Part shown: positions 41,976 to 50,862 of the stretch, piece after piece
How positions within the stretch are numbered: position 1 is the first letter of the stretch
Layout: the number at the start of each line of letters is the position of its first letter
Source of the DNA: an uncultured bacterium
GTDB taxonomy: Bacteria; Bacillota; Limnochordia; DTU080; JAAYLA01
Direction: 5' to 3'
Assembly: GCA_937983075.1 (NCBI GenBank)
Contig: CALKAQ010000170.1
Span: 1-62,569, forward strand
Length of the DNA: 62,569 nucleotides
Position numbers and translations under genes: made by a program
The notes under the pieces: generated by a model
What the model was told of the DNA's origin: nothing
Databases searched by the model: none
What the model saw: only the letters and a program-made list of their open reading frames with translations

Positions 41976-43073
41976 CTAAGTCCACTTCGGCTGGCGGGGC
42001 AGAGCGCTTTGCACCATCATCACTTCCGCTACGTTGTCACGGGTGAGCAGTCCGACGAGTTGCTGCCAATGATTCACAACCGGGATGGCCGTATAGCCGC
42101 CGGAGAGCATCCGTTGAAAAGCGCTTTCAAGCATTTCACTTTCCAGGGCGGTGGGTACGGGCGCTTGCATTACGTCGCCTACCGGTGCCTCGATGCTCTT
42201 CGCCGTGAGAGCGCGAATAATATCTTCCCGGCACAACATGCCGACGACTCGTTCCGCCTGATCAACTACCGGAAACTCTTTCTCGGATCCGGCGAGCAAG
42301 GCTTCAACGGCTTCACTCAGGGGACTGTCGATGCGCAACGGGTGAAAACGCGTCACCATGACACTATGCACCGGTACCGCTTGGGCGAAATCCCGCAATT
42401 GCGCCATAGGGACCTCGCTGGCGGCGCCGAGATAGACAAAGAGCGCAATGAAGAGCAGCATTGGATTAAAAAAGAAGCCGAGGAGGGCGAAAACAAAGGC
42501 GAATGCTTGACCGACGCCCGCTGCAATTTGAGTGGCACGAGCAAAGCCGAGGCGATGGGCCAGTGCCGCTCGCAGCACGCGTCCGCCGTCCATGGGAAAA
42601 GCCGGCAGCAAGTTGAACAGGGCAAGCCACAAGTTGACAAAAAGTATCCTTCCGAGGAACGTGCCGCCAAAAAGATGGATGCCGCCCAATGCGTCGATCC
42701 GACCCGCGATCGTCGCCAACACATATAGGACGGCCGCAAGAACAATATTTACTGCGGGACCGGCCAGGGCGATCGCAAGCTCGGCACGCGGAGAATCCGG
42801 AATGCGTTCTAGGCGTGCTACGCCGCCGATGGGGAGCAGCGTGATGTCGGGGGTGCGGACGCCGTAGCGACGTGCAGCGAATGCGTGGCCCAATTCGTGC
42901 AGCAGCACCGAGCCAAACAGTGCGCCGATAAAGGCGAGCGCTGAAATCGCAGCGGCAACACCGCCGACAGCATAGTAGCTGACACCGATCCAGACGAGAA
43001 GGAGCAAAAACGTGACATGAAGTCGGACCTCGATACCGCCGATTCTACCGAGTGCAATCGACCACTGCATCCT
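41976..43073 (-). CDS. Site-2 (M50) intramembrane metalloprotease with paired CBS domains
   Basis: 365 residues. A six-helix membrane protease domain carries HELGH (His58, Glu59, His62) and the second zinc motif in FPMDGGR. Residues ~235-360 hold two CBS modules (VMVTRFHPLRIDSPL; VMQAPVPTALESEM), which sense nucleotides in related proteins. SpoIVFB, which activates pro-sigma-K in spore formers, has the same plan, so a sporulation role is possible; many genomes have several such proteins. I prefer the ATG at 43073 to a GTG four codons upstream because proteins of this family start there, although its ribosome site is weak. Confidence 0.87.
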   Translation of the reverse strand, partial: RMQWSIALGRIGGIEVRLHVTFLLLLVWIGVSYYAVGGVAAAISALAFIGALFGSVLLHELGHAFAARRYGVRTPDITLLPIGGVARLERIPDSPRAELAIALAGPAVNIVLAAVLYVLATIAGRIDALGGIHLFGGTFLGRILFVNLWLALFNLLPAFPMDGGRVLRAALAHRLGFARATQIAAGVGQAFAFVFALLGFFFNPMLLFIALFVYLGAASEVPMAQLRDFAQAVPVHSVMVTRFHPLRIDSPLSEAVEALLAGSEKEFPVVDQAERVVGMLCREDIIRALTAKSIEAPVGDVMQAPVPTALESEMLESAFQRMLSGGYTAIPVVNHWQQLVGLLTRDNVAEVMMVQSALPRQPKWT

Positions 43074-43132
43074 TGCATGCACCACCCAGATAAAGTTGTC
43101 TCACGCTAGTCTCACCCTATAGGATGCGCAAT

Positions 43133-43170
43133 AAAAAAAGCGCACCTTTGGATTTGAAAAACCGGTGCGC
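43133..43170 (-). terminator. Terminator of the polymerase gene
   Basis: Minus-strand GCGCACC ... GGTGCGC with a 24-base loop region and a following run of seven U. Lies just after the polymerase stop. Confidence 0.8.
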
Positions 43171-43174
43171 AGAT

Positions 43175-44977
43175 TCAGTCGCCTTCGCCCCAATGCTGGA
43201 CAATGCGGGCGGCTGCTTCAAACGGGACCGTTGTGAAAAAGTCGGCTCCGGCCTTTGTCATTTCTGAGCGGACGATTTCCAACGCTTCTTCGGCGTCGGA
43301 GGCCGCCGCTTCGACGATGAGCTCATCGTGCACCACAGCGACAATGCGTGCATCGCAACGGGATGCGAGCGCATGGTGCACTCTCACCATCGCGCGCTTC
43401 ATGATGTCAGCGGCGCTTCCTTGTACCGGGGTGTTCAGCAGTGTGGAAAGACTGCAAGGCAGTTCGGCGCGGAAGAGGCGGCCGGAGACGGTGCGCAGCG
43501 CCAAAGGCTCTTTCGCCTGATCCAGCAGGCGGCGGGCTTCATCGTGCCAGCGGCGCAAACCCGAGTACGCCTGGAAAAAGCGGGTACGAAACTTTTCGGC
43601 CTGTTCGAGCGAAAGATGGACTCCATATTGGGTTGCGGCATAGTTGGCGAGGCCGCGGGCACCCATAGCGAACAGGAGGCCGAAATTGACCGCTTTGGCG
43701 GCTTGACGCTGCTCCGCGGTGACCGCATCCGGGGCGGTGCCCGTTAAAAGCGACGCCGTCAGCCGATGGAGATCTTGGCCGGTGCGATAGGCTTCGAGCA
43801 TGCGCGCGTCGTTAGCCAGGGCGGCCGCAACACGCAGTTCAATTTGCGAGTAGTCGGCAACAATCAGCTTTCGCCCTTCAGGAGCACGAAAACACGCCCG
43901 AATGGAGCTCGGGCGCCGCGGCACTTGCTGCACGTTCGGATCGCGGCAGCTCATGCGGCCCGTGCGGGCTCCAATTTGCTGGTAGCGGGCGTGAATGCGG
44001 CCCGTGATCTTGTGGACGTAGCGGGGGAAGACGTCACCGCAGGCCGCCACCGCTTTGGCCGCGGCGCGGTACCGCAGCAAGTCGGCAACGGGTTCATGGG
44101 TTTCCGCATACGGTTTCAGCTCTTTCTCGCCGGTATGGGTGACGTCGAGTCCTAAGCCATGCAGCGCCTTCAACACTTGTTCGGGAGAATCGGGGTTGAA
44201 TACTTCGCTGCCGAAAAGCGTCGCCGGCATATAGGCCCCAAGTGATTGGCGCACTTGTTGATCAAGACGGTCGCGTTCGGCCCGCAGCTCGCTCCACACA
44301 CGCTCCCACGCGTCGAGATCGAGAAAAAAGCCAGTTTGCTCCATGTCGGCCACGACAGGGACGAGGTCGAATTCGAGTTTGGCGACTTTCACCAGGCCGG
44401 CATCGATCAACCGCTGGCGCAGGACGCGCCGCAGCGGGAGCAAGATGGCCGCGTCTTCGGCCGCATACGCAATTTGGCCTTCGCTGAGTGGGCCGGTCCA
44501 GTCGCTGCGCTGTTCCGTTTTGTCGATCGTTTGGCCGAGATAATGCCGGCTGAGTGCGGCGAGGCTGTGTCCGTCAGGGGATTCACGCAGCAAAATGCCC
44601 GCGATCATCGTGTCGAACAGGCCTTTGAAAATGGTGCCGAACGGACGCTGCGGTGCAACGCGTCGGGCGAGGAAGGGCAAATCGAACTTGGCATTGTGAA
44701 AAACTTTGATGCAGGACGGGTTTTGCAGCAAGGGCAAAAGAGGCTGCAAATTGCCGACGGCGTCGGCGTCGATGACGAACGTGACGGTGGGGGTGGCCAA
44801 CTGCACCAGGCGTAGCCGATTCTGCCATGGATCGAGCCCGGTTGTTTCCGTATCGATCGCGCAAACGGGGTGCGCGAGGGCGGCTCGCACGGCGCGCAGG
44901 AGACCGGCTGCCGAATCCACCAGCTGTATGGGATTGCTCGGCCGCAAAGCTGCATGTGTCGAGGGGAGGTGATTCAA
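43175..44977 (-). CDS. Family A DNA polymerase with 3'-5' exonuclease domain, no 5' nuclease
   Basis: 600 residues. An RNase D/DnaQ-like proofreading domain (~20-200) has its acids in DTETTGLD, HNAKFDLPF and YAAEDA. The polymerase domain follows (~200-600) with motif A ADYSQIELRVA, motif B RQAAKAVNFGLLFAMG and motif C VHDELIVE. The usual 5' nuclease domain of Pol I is absent. Similar two-domain enzymes occur in actinobacteria, cyanobacteria and phages. The start is placed at a TTG (44977) that has GGAGGG eight bases upstream; the frame continues 32 codons upstream without a ribosome site. It may be a repair or lagging-strand enzyme, or replace PolA; the rest of the genome is needed to tell. 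Confidence 0.88.
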   Translation of the reverse strand: MNHLPSTHAALRPSNPIQLVDSAAGLLRAVRAALAHPVCAIDTETTGLDPWQNRLRLVQLATPTVTFVIDADAVGNLQPLLPLLQNPSCIKVFHNAKFDLPFLARRVAPQRPFGTIFKGLFDTMIAGILLRESPDGHSLAALSRHYLGQTIDKTEQRSDWTGPLSEGQIAYAAEDAAILLPLRRVLRQRLIDAGLVKVAKLEFDLVPVVADMEQTGFFLDLDAWERVWSELRAERDRLDQQVRQSLGAYMPATLFGSEVFNPDSPEQVLKALHGLGLDVTHTGEKELKPYAETHEPVADLLRYRAAAKAVAACGDVFPRYVHKITGRIHARYQQIGARTGRMSCRDPNVQQVPRRPSSIRACFRAPEGRKLIVADYSQIELRVAAALANDARMLEAYRTGQDLHRLTASLLTGTAPDAVTAEQRQAAKAVNFGLLFAMGARGLANYAATQYGVHLSLEQAEKFRTRFFQAYSGLRRWHDEARRLLDQAKEPLALRTVSGRLFRAELPCSLSTLLNTPVQGSAADIMKRAMVRVHHALASRCDARIVAVVHDELIVEAAASDAEEALEIVRSEMTKAGADFFTTVPFEAAARIVQHWGEGD

Positions 44978-45281
44978 GGAACTTGCCCTCCGATTCGCAG
45001 ATGGGGCAATTGGAGTATCGAGCCCCAACCCCAACCTCATTGGTTCAACTTGACCCGCCGAAAACACTGTCAAAAAAACGACAGGTTTTTCTTTGATTTT
45101 ACATCACGAAACTCCTTTTGGCTGAAACGTGTTTCGTGCTGATGGGCTACGTCGTTTGGAGGGAAGTGAAATCGAGCAGCGAATGGTAGAGGTTGGGATA
45201 GCCGGCGGCTAAGCGTCGCCGACGCGCCGGCGCCGTCCCGACTACGGATCAACGATGCGTCGAATGAAGGAGGCGGAGCCA
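44978..45281. promoter_or_regulatory. Divergent intergenic region with nested palindromes
   Basis: 304 bases without a gene between the polymerase (minus) and quinone reductase (plus). It contains CACGAAAC (45105-45112) and GTTTCGTG (45131-45138) as an inverted pair, the second arm being part of a perfect 12-base palindrome GAAACGTGTTTC (45124-45135). A weak CTGTC/GACAG hairpin with following T lies at 45067-45090. The palindromes are candidate operators. Confidence 0.45.
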
Positions 45282-46256
45282 ATGACAATGCGGGCAATTC
45301 AAGTTAAGGCTTACGGAGGCCCCGAAGTTTTGCAAATGGCCGAGGTTCCGGTACCTGAGCCGGGTGCAGGCGAGGTTCGGGTGCGCCTCGAAGCGGCGGG
45401 TGTCAACTTTATCGACGTGTATCATCGTGAAGGTGTATATCCCGGAGAGCTGCCGTTTGTGCCGGGGATGGAAGGGGCCGGTGTGGTCGATGCCGTCGGA
45501 CCCGATGTTGCGGACGTCAAACCGGGCGATCGGGTAGCCTACGCCATGGTGCGAGGCTCATATGCCCCTTATGCAGTCGTGCCGGCGTCAAAGGTTGTGC
45601 CGCTGCCGGATGAAGTCAGCACTCAAGTCGGTGCGGCAGTCATGCTGCAAGGCTTGACAGCCCATTATTTGAGCCACAGTACGTTCCCGCTGCGCCCGGG
45701 CCACCGAGCGCTCGTACATGCCGCTGCGGGCGGCGTAGGATTGCTGCTCGTACAAATGGCCAAAGCCTTGGGCGCTACCGTATACGGAACGGTTTCCACC
45801 GACGAAAAGGCAGAGCGGGTGCTGGAAGCCGGGGCCGATGCCGTCATCCGATATGATCAACAAGATTTCGAAGCCGAAATCCAACGACTCACCGACGGTG
45901 CGGGAGTCGATGTCGTTTATGATTCGGTTGGTCGCGCCACCTTTGAGAAGAGCCTGCGCTGTCTGGTGCCGCGGGGCATGTTGGTGCTGTTCGGGCAATC
46001 GAGCGGTTCTGTGGAACCCATTGATCCGCAAATACTCAACACGCATGGATCCGTCTATTTGACTCGGCCGTCCTTGACCCATTATGTTCTCACGCGAGAA
46101 GAACTGCTGGAACGCAGCCGCCAGCTGTTCGCCTGGCTTGCCGACGGCACCGTGAAACTGCGTATCGATCGCACGCTTCCGCTGGAAGAAGCGGGTGAAG
46201 CGCATCGACTGCTTGAAAGTCGGGCGACGTCGGGCAAACTCCTGCTGGAAATTTAG
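45282..46256 (+). CDS. NAD(P)H:quinone oxidoreductase (zinc-independent MDR family)
   Basis: 324 residues of the medium-chain reductase superfamily, QOR branch. The catalytic N-terminal domain has VNFIDVYHREGVYPGELPF and GMEGAGVVDAVG; the Rossmann domain has AAAGGVGLLLVQMAKALGA, the NADPH-binding glycine motif. No zinc-ligand Cys are present, as expected for QOR. It reduces quinones with NADPH in one-electron steps, or acts on other enones. ATG at 45282 lies eight bases after GGAGG; an upstream in-frame ATG (45255) lies before that site. Confidence 0.92.
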   Translation: MTMRAIQVKAYGGPEVLQMAEVPVPEPGAGEVRVRLEAAGVNFIDVYHREGVYPGELPFVPGMEGAGVVDAVGPDVADVKPGDRVAYAMVRGSYAPYAVVPASKVVPLPDEVSTQVGAAVMLQGLTAHYLSHSTFPLRPGHRALVHAAAGGVGLLLVQMAKALGATVYGTVSTDEKAERVLEAGADAVIRYDQQDFEAEIQRLTDGAGVDVVYDSVGRATFEKSLRCLVPRGMLVLFGQSSGSVEPIDPQILNTHGSVYLTRPSLTHYVLTREELLERSRQLFAWLADGTVKLRIDRTLPLEEAGEAHRLLESRATSGKLLLEI

Positions 46257-46311
46257 GGCGGCGAGCATGGCGCAGCCGCACGCCGCAGAGCGAACGGGTG
46301 CCGGGCATCAT

Positions 46312-47013
46312 TCATGCTTCGGCCCCCTCCGCCTCCATCGCTTCGTCCCACGGGTCGATACAGTTGGGTGCCTCATACCGAGCTGAATTCATCCGGGGCG
46401 AGACGGCGTGAGCCGCCATCGCTTCGGCGGGAAACGGCTGCAAACACGCTCGGAGAGCGGCTTCATCGAAGGATGAATGGTCCAGCCACAAGTCAACGCG
46501 GTCATCTCGCAAAATCACCGGCATCCGGTTGTGAACAGGGCTGACCAGCTCATTTGGTTCGGTCGTGATGATGGTGACCGACTGAATGACGTTGCCGTCG
46601 GGGGATCGCCAAGTTTCCCACAAGCCGGCCAGCCCGAGCAGTCGACCGTCTAGCCGATAAAAATACATCGGCAGCTTGCGGCCTCCGATCTGGCGCCACT
46701 CGTAAAATCCGGTAGCGGGAATAACGCAGCGCCGCAGGCGAAAAGCCGTGCGGAAAGATGGCCGCTCCGACAGCGTCTCGCTTCGCGCATTGATCATCTT
46801 GTAGCCAATGGAAGGATCTTTCGCCCACGACGGAATGAGCCCCCAGCGGTGGAACGCCGCATCGCGTTCTCCGGCTGCGTTTTGCCGGACCGTGAGAATG
46901 TCCTGGCCCGGAGCGGCGTTGTAACGCGGCGAAACGCCGGGCGGCAGCATTGCGAGCTTAAATTGCTGCAGCACATGCGTGCCGTCCGCGGCGAAAGCAA
47001 AACGTCCACACAC
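46312..47013 (-). CDS. SRAP-domain (YedK/HMCES) DNA abasic-site crosslinking protein
   Basis: 233 residues. The start is set at GTG 47013 because it yields Met-Cys-Gly-Arg-Phe: in SRAP proteins Cys2 becomes the N-terminal residue and forms the thiazolidine bond to abasic sites. GGGGGTGAT stands upstream. Other family features are present: YNAAPGQ (Asn), WGLIPSWA, NARSETLSERPSFR, RRCVIPATGFYEW with the catalytic Glu, and the HNRMPVIL motif with the catalytic His. The protein shields abasic sites in single-stranded DNA. A longer frame would hide the catalytic Cys and is wrong. Confidence 0.93.
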   Translation of the reverse strand: MCGRFAFAADGTHVLQQFKLAMLPPGVSPRYNAAPGQDILTVRQNAAGERDAAFHRWGLIPSWAKDPSIGYKMINARSETLSERPSFRTAFRLRRCVIPATGFYEWRQIGGRKLPMYFYRLDGRLLGLAGLWETWRSPDGNVIQSVTIITTEPNELVSPVHNRMPVILRDDRVDLWLDHSSFDEAALRACLQPFPAEAMAAHAVSPRMNSARYEAPNCIDPWDEAMEAEGAEA

Positions 47014-47153
47014 TGCAATCACCCCCAACGGAAATCCGAATCGCATTGAACATTCGCTTCCGGTGTCGTGTCTCCTGGTGGACTGCAGGGATAGAATGTT
47101 CGGTGTGTAATGATGCAAAAAGAGTAACGTGAGAGGAAGGAACCTACCGAGTT

Positions 47154-48635
47154 ATGGCAGACGGTTCAACTTTGGGACCAACAAATGATGTGTACCTTCA
47201 GTTTCAGCGGGAACACCCGAAAGAAGCTGAACGTGTACGCACACTTGTGCAGGAGGGACGCCAACGTCTCGAAAGCGGACAGCCGGATGAGGCGCGCAAC
47301 CGGTTCATGCGTGCCTTGGCGATTTTCCCTCACATCCCTGCGGCATTGACCAACCTGGCCGCTTTGGCGATGCAGCAAAACAACCTCGATCAAGCTGAAG
47401 AGTACATTGGGCAGGTGCTGCATCATTTTCCAAACGATCCGGCGGCGCATGCCGTCGCAGCCCGGCTTTGGCTGCAGCGCGAAGTGCATCCTTACGTTCG
47501 CTATCATGCACGACAAGCAGTGCGCGGCATGGCCCATCTGCAAACGCATGCCGAGCTCCTTGCCGAAGATCCTACGTTGCTCGAGCGCGCTCGCGTGATC
47601 GTTTTGTCGACGCTCGCATTGTGCCAGGCCGACGCTTTGGTGGCGGAATTGTATGCGTTGATGCCCGACGCTCCGTGGAGCGAAAACGACTTGACCATCA
47701 TCGGGATCGCCCTGTTCAATTTGGGTGAAATCGACCGAGCCGCCGAAGTTTGGCAGCGGGCCGACGGTGCTGAGGGCAGCCCGGCCGCGGTGTATCGCTT
47801 TTTGGCCGATCTGGTGCGGCAGAAAATGATTTATCCCTTCCAACTTGACTACCAGCTGCACGCACGCCTCCCTTCGGTCGACGAGCTGCGCAGCGCGGTG
47901 GATGAACATGCATTTGACGAAACCTTGGGCGGGCGGCGTTCGTTTCGGCTGCTCAAGTCGGCCGCTGAGAACGAGACTGACGGTGCGGCGGATTCCCACT
48001 GGGATGAACAGCAGCTCGTTCAGGCGCTCCGACTTGCATTGCCGCGGCATATTCCCAGCCGCGCCGTGGCGCTCGGGTTGTATCATATCTTTCGGGGCGA
48101 GGAAGAAGAGGCCGAATTGGCGCTGAGCATCTTGTTTTTTGAGCGATGGCCGCTCCTGCCGCAAGTGCTGCGCGTGGTGCAGCAACATCCTGAGCTTTCG
48201 CCTCGCGTGCGCTTAAACGCCGCACTCTATTTGCTTTGGCTTTCAGGGCCCGAGGAAGTGCGCCCGGTTCTCGAAAGTTGGGTCCCGGAAGCATTGTCCG
48301 TTCGGGATCGGTTTATTTGGCATGTCGTATGGATTCAAGTCGCGCTGACCGAGCGGAATTTAGCATTGGCCCAAGCCCACGAAGCCGAAGCGCAGTCGCT
48401 GGTCGAACAGGTCGTCAAAGACTTGGATGCCTGGGTTCACGTTTTGAATGAACTGTCGCTGCGAATTGATCAATTGGCGAGAAGTGAAGCGCGTGAAGTG
48501 GGCGTCGATGTGCGGCAAGCGCAAATGAGCCAAGTGGAGTTGAAAGAAGGCCGGATGGATAAAATCATTCCTTTTTTGCCGCGCCAAAGCCGGCGGCAGA
48601 ACAAGGAGGCGAGTGAGAAGGGCGACGACACTTGA
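47154..48635 (+). CDS. TPR-repeat protein
   Basis: 493 residues, soluble, mostly helical. Residues ~25-110 give two or three tetratricopeptide repeats (ARNRFMRALAIFPHIPAALTNLA; AEEYIGQVLHHFPNDPAAH), and a further helical pair is near 185-205 (LTIIGIALFNLGEIDRAAEVW). The middle (~210-430) is all-helical without clear repeats, and the C-terminus is basic and polar. Proteins like this mediate protein contacts; no partner is evident. ATG with an AGGAAGG stretch about 13 bases upstream, rather far. It is 76 bases before ctaA but probably independent. Confidence 0.7.
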   Translation: MADGSTLGPTNDVYLQFQREHPKEAERVRTLVQEGRQRLESGQPDEARNRFMRALAIFPHIPAALTNLAALAMQQNNLDQAEEYIGQVLHHFPNDPAAHAVAARLWLQREVHPYVRYHARQAVRGMAHLQTHAELLAEDPTLLERARVIVLSTLALCQADALVAELYALMPDAPWSENDLTIIGIALFNLGEIDRAAEVWQRADGAEGSPAAVYRFLADLVRQKMIYPFQLDYQLHARLPSVDELRSAVDEHAFDETLGGRRSFRLLKSAAENETDGAADSHWDEQQLVQALRLALPRHIPSRAVALGLYHIFRGEEEEAELALSILFFERWPLLPQVLRVVQQHPELSPRVRLNAALYLLWLSGPEEVRPVLESWVPEALSVRDRFIWHVVWIQVALTERNLALAQAHEAEAQSLVEQVVKDLDAWVHVLNELSLRIDQLARSEAREVGVDVRQAQMSQVELKEGRMDKIIPFLPRQSRRQNKEASEKGDDT

Positions 48636-48711
48636 CTGAGCTTGCCCGCGCTCCGTCGCCCATGATACACTTTCTTTAACAGCTGTATCGATTAGAAAGA
48701 GGCGTCGAAAC

Positions 48712-49647
48712 GTGTCAAAAGGTTTGAAATGGCTTTCTTGGGCAACCGTAGTCGGCATGTTTCTCGTTTTGCAGGCCGGAACCTTGGTTACCAAAACGGG
48801 TTCCGGAGATGCGTGCGGTGAAACCTATCCGCAATGCAACGGCATGTGGTTTCCGCCGCTCGACGACGTCAACGCTTGGATTGAGTACAGCCATCGCATC
48901 ATCTCGGGTGTCGTCGGCATCCTCGTCATCGCGATGGTCGTCATGATCTGGCGTCGGTATCGCGGGCGGGGCGAGATGCGCTTTTTCGCCGGCGCCGCCT
49001 TGTTCTTTCTCATCCTGCAGTCTTGGCTCGGCGCCCTGGCGGCGCGAGGGCAGCAACCCAAAATCGTGTTGGCCCTCCATTTCGGCATCTCACTCGCTGC
49101 TTTCGCCACCGTTCTTTTGCCGGCCGTCGTCGATACGCAGCTCAGCAACGGCGGTACAGGCAGATCAATTCCCGTCAGCCGCAAATTGAGGAACTGGATT
49201 TGGTTTGCGACGTTGTTTACCTTCGGCATCGTGTTTTCCGGCGCATACGTACGCCACACGGGGGCGGTCGCTGCATGTCCGGATTGGCCGCTCTGCCACG
49301 GGCAGCTCATCCCTCCGCTCACCGGTGAAATCGGCATTCACTTCGCCCACCGCGTCGCTGCGGCTCTCGGTGTTCTCATTTTAGCTTGGGTATGGTACCT
49401 GGCGCAGAGTGAAAGGCTGCGGCCCGATGTCGCACGGGGTGCCGGTGCCGCTTTTCTCCTCATGGTGTTGCAAGCCTTAAGCGGCGGGCTTTCCGTGTTG
49501 ACGAGTTTTTCCCTGACGGCCATGATGCTGCACAGCAGTATCATCGTCGTGTTGTTCGGTGTGCTTGCATATACTTCATTGCAGGTATGCAGAGAACCGG
49601 GACCGGAATTGTCGCCCCACGTGTACCGTAGCTTCGTGAGCAATTAA
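48712..49647 (+). CDS. ctaA: Heme A synthase (COX15/CtaA)
   Basis: 311 residues, eight membrane helices in two similar four-helix halves. The four heme-ligand His are visible: YSHRIIS, ALHFGIS, FAHRVAA and MLHSSII. The first external loop has the Cys pair Cys35/Cys42 (CGETYPQC) seen in Bacillus-type enzymes; the third loop has another pair (CPDWPLC). It oxidises heme O to heme A for the oxidase at the start of the window. ctaB (heme O synthase) is not in the window. GTG start with AAAGAGGCG upstream. Its end overlaps the globin gene on the other strand by four bases. Confidence 0.92.
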   Translation: MSKGLKWLSWATVVGMFLVLQAGTLVTKTGSGDACGETYPQCNGMWFPPLDDVNAWIEYSHRIISGVVGILVIAMVVMIWRRYRGRGEMRFFAGAALFFLILQSWLGALAARGQQPKIVLALHFGISLAAFATVLLPAVVDTQLSNGGTGRSIPVSRKLRNWIWFATLFTFGIVFSGAYVRHTGAVAACPDWPLCHGQLIPPLTGEIGIHFAHRVAAALGVLILAWVWYLAQSERLRPDVARGAGAAFLLMVLQALSGGLSVLTSFSLTAMMLHSSIIVVLFGVLAYTSLQVCREPGPELSPHVYRSFVSN

Positions 49648-50030
49648 TCGGCTTGCGTGTTCACCATATGATGTGCGGTCAGCGAAACTCTCCGGAAGAA
49701 TTCGTCCCTGGCGGGGCCGGTGAGTCCGATTTCGTCGAGCGCTTCTTTCATGCAGCGCAGCCACGCTTCGGCGCGCACCGGCGTAATTGGAAAAGGCAAA
49801 TGCCGCGCACGCAGCCTTGGGTGGCCGTACTTTTCGGAGTATAAAGGCGGGCCTCCGGTAAATTGGGTTAGGAAACGAAACTGCTTTTCCTCGGTTTCGG
49901 TTAAGTCTTCCGGAAAAATGGGGCTGAGATCAGGGTCTTTCGCCACGCGGCGATAAAACGCCCGGACAAGTCGAGCGATTGTTTCGGTGCCGCCAAGCTG
50001 GTTGAACAAACTGTGTTCCGACTGAATCAA
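49644..50030 (-). CDS. Truncated hemoglobin, group II (trHbO) type
   Basis: 128 residues, two-on-two globin. Markers: FNQLGGTETIARLVRAFYRRV, FRFLTQFTGGPPLYSEKYGHPRLRARHLPF (proximal His in the last part), and a C-terminal helix with AHHMVN. Group II globins bind oxygen tightly and protect against reactive oxygen or nitrogen species, and may help feed oxygen to the oxidase. TTG start seven bases after GGAGGA. Convergent with ctaA, stops overlapping. Confidence 0.9.
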   Translation of the reverse strand: MIQSEHSLFNQLGGTETIARLVRAFYRRVAKDPDLSPIFPEDLTETEEKQFRFLTQFTGGPPLYSEKYGHPRLRARHLPFPITPVRAEAWLRCMKEALDEIGLTGPARDEFFRRVSLTAHHMVNTQAD

Positions 50031-50164
50031 AGCTCATTCCTCCGATACGTTCGACAAAGTGCATCGGCGCGGAGAGAAGACGGTGTATCCGCCTTCGCCG
50101 CGCTCATTCGCATTGTATCAAATCTGTGGACGGCTTGGTAAAGTACAAGGAGAGGTGACGTCGA

Positions 50165-50407
50165 TTGAAACTGTATGCGCTGACGGGCTGCCCGTACTGC
50201 GAGATGGTTGAGGAGCGGCTGGAGCGGTACGGTGTGGCATACGAACGGATTGAGGTGCCCAGGGCTCATGCTGAACGTCACGAAGTGATTCGCGTGTCGG
50301 GTCAGCCGACCGTCCCGGTTCTTGTCGATGGCGACGTCGTACTCGACGACGAAGAGAAGATTTTGCCGTATCTCGACGCGAAGTACGGGCAAGTGAAGAA
50401 CGAGTGA
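50165..50407 (+). CDS. Glutaredoxin-like protein
   Basis: 80 residues, the size of a small glutaredoxin/NrdH. Redox motif CPYC at residues 9-12 (TGCPYCEMVEERL), then TVPVLVDG with the cis-Pro, closing LDDEEKILPYL. A soluble thiol-disulfide protein. TTG start eight bases after GGAGAGGTGA. A terminator hairpin follows. Confidence 0.85.
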   Translation: MKLYALTGCPYCEMVEERLERYGVAYERIEVPRAHAERHEVIRVSGQPTVPVLVDGDVVLDDEEKILPYLDAKYGQVKNE

Positions 50408-50435
50408 ATTTCGGCTGAAAAGGACCAACCTGTGA

Positions 50436-50500
50436 AGCGGCGGCGGGCCGATCATCGCGTGCTGCGGATGATCCGTGTTCGCCGCCGTTCTGTTGTTTTT
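50436..50500 (+). terminator. Terminator after the glutaredoxin-like gene
   Basis: Outer arms AGCGGCGGC and GCCGCCGTT, inner arms GATCATC and GATGATC, then TGTTGTTTTT. The U-rich end overlaps the stop of the convergent hypothetical gene. Confidence 0.7.
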
Positions 50501-50789
50501 ATTCCTCTTCCTCGGCTTCTGCGGCTTCCAGCAGTTGAGTCAGGTAGCGACTTTGGGCCGTCAGCGTCTGGCGATAAACGTGAACGCGGTGCTGCCGGTT
50601 GACCGGAATTTCGGTTGGCCCCTTGTTCTCAAATTCTTCGGCACATGCATCGCCGCACGCCGCACGAACGCGCTCAATGGCTTCCGGGCGCCATTTGCGG
50701 TACGTTGCTGCGAATCCTTCCCGCATCGACAAGAGCTCTTCAATTTCTTGCAGCAGTTGTTCGATCGCTGCACGATCCATCTTGGCCAT
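50499..50789 (-). CDS. Small hypothetical helical protein
   Basis: 96 residues from the ATG at 50789 (GGGGG about ten bases upstream; a second ATG three codons later is possible). Predicted all-helical with acidic ends, LLQEIEELLSMREGFAATYRKW early and an EAAEAEEEE tail. Two Cys (ACGDAC) could bind metal. I do not recognise the family. It lies between the epimerase and glutaredoxin genes. Confidence 0.55.
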   Translation of the reverse strand: MAKMDRAAIEQLLQEIEELLSMREGFAATYRKWRPEAIERVRAACGDACAEEFENKGPTEIPVNRQHRVHVYRQTLTAQSRYLTQLLEAAEAEEEE

Positions 50790-50862
50790 GCCAATCGTTC
50801 CCCCAACATCAAATTCGGTTTCGGCCTTGTGGTGATTCAAGGCAAACCCTTAATGTTATTGG

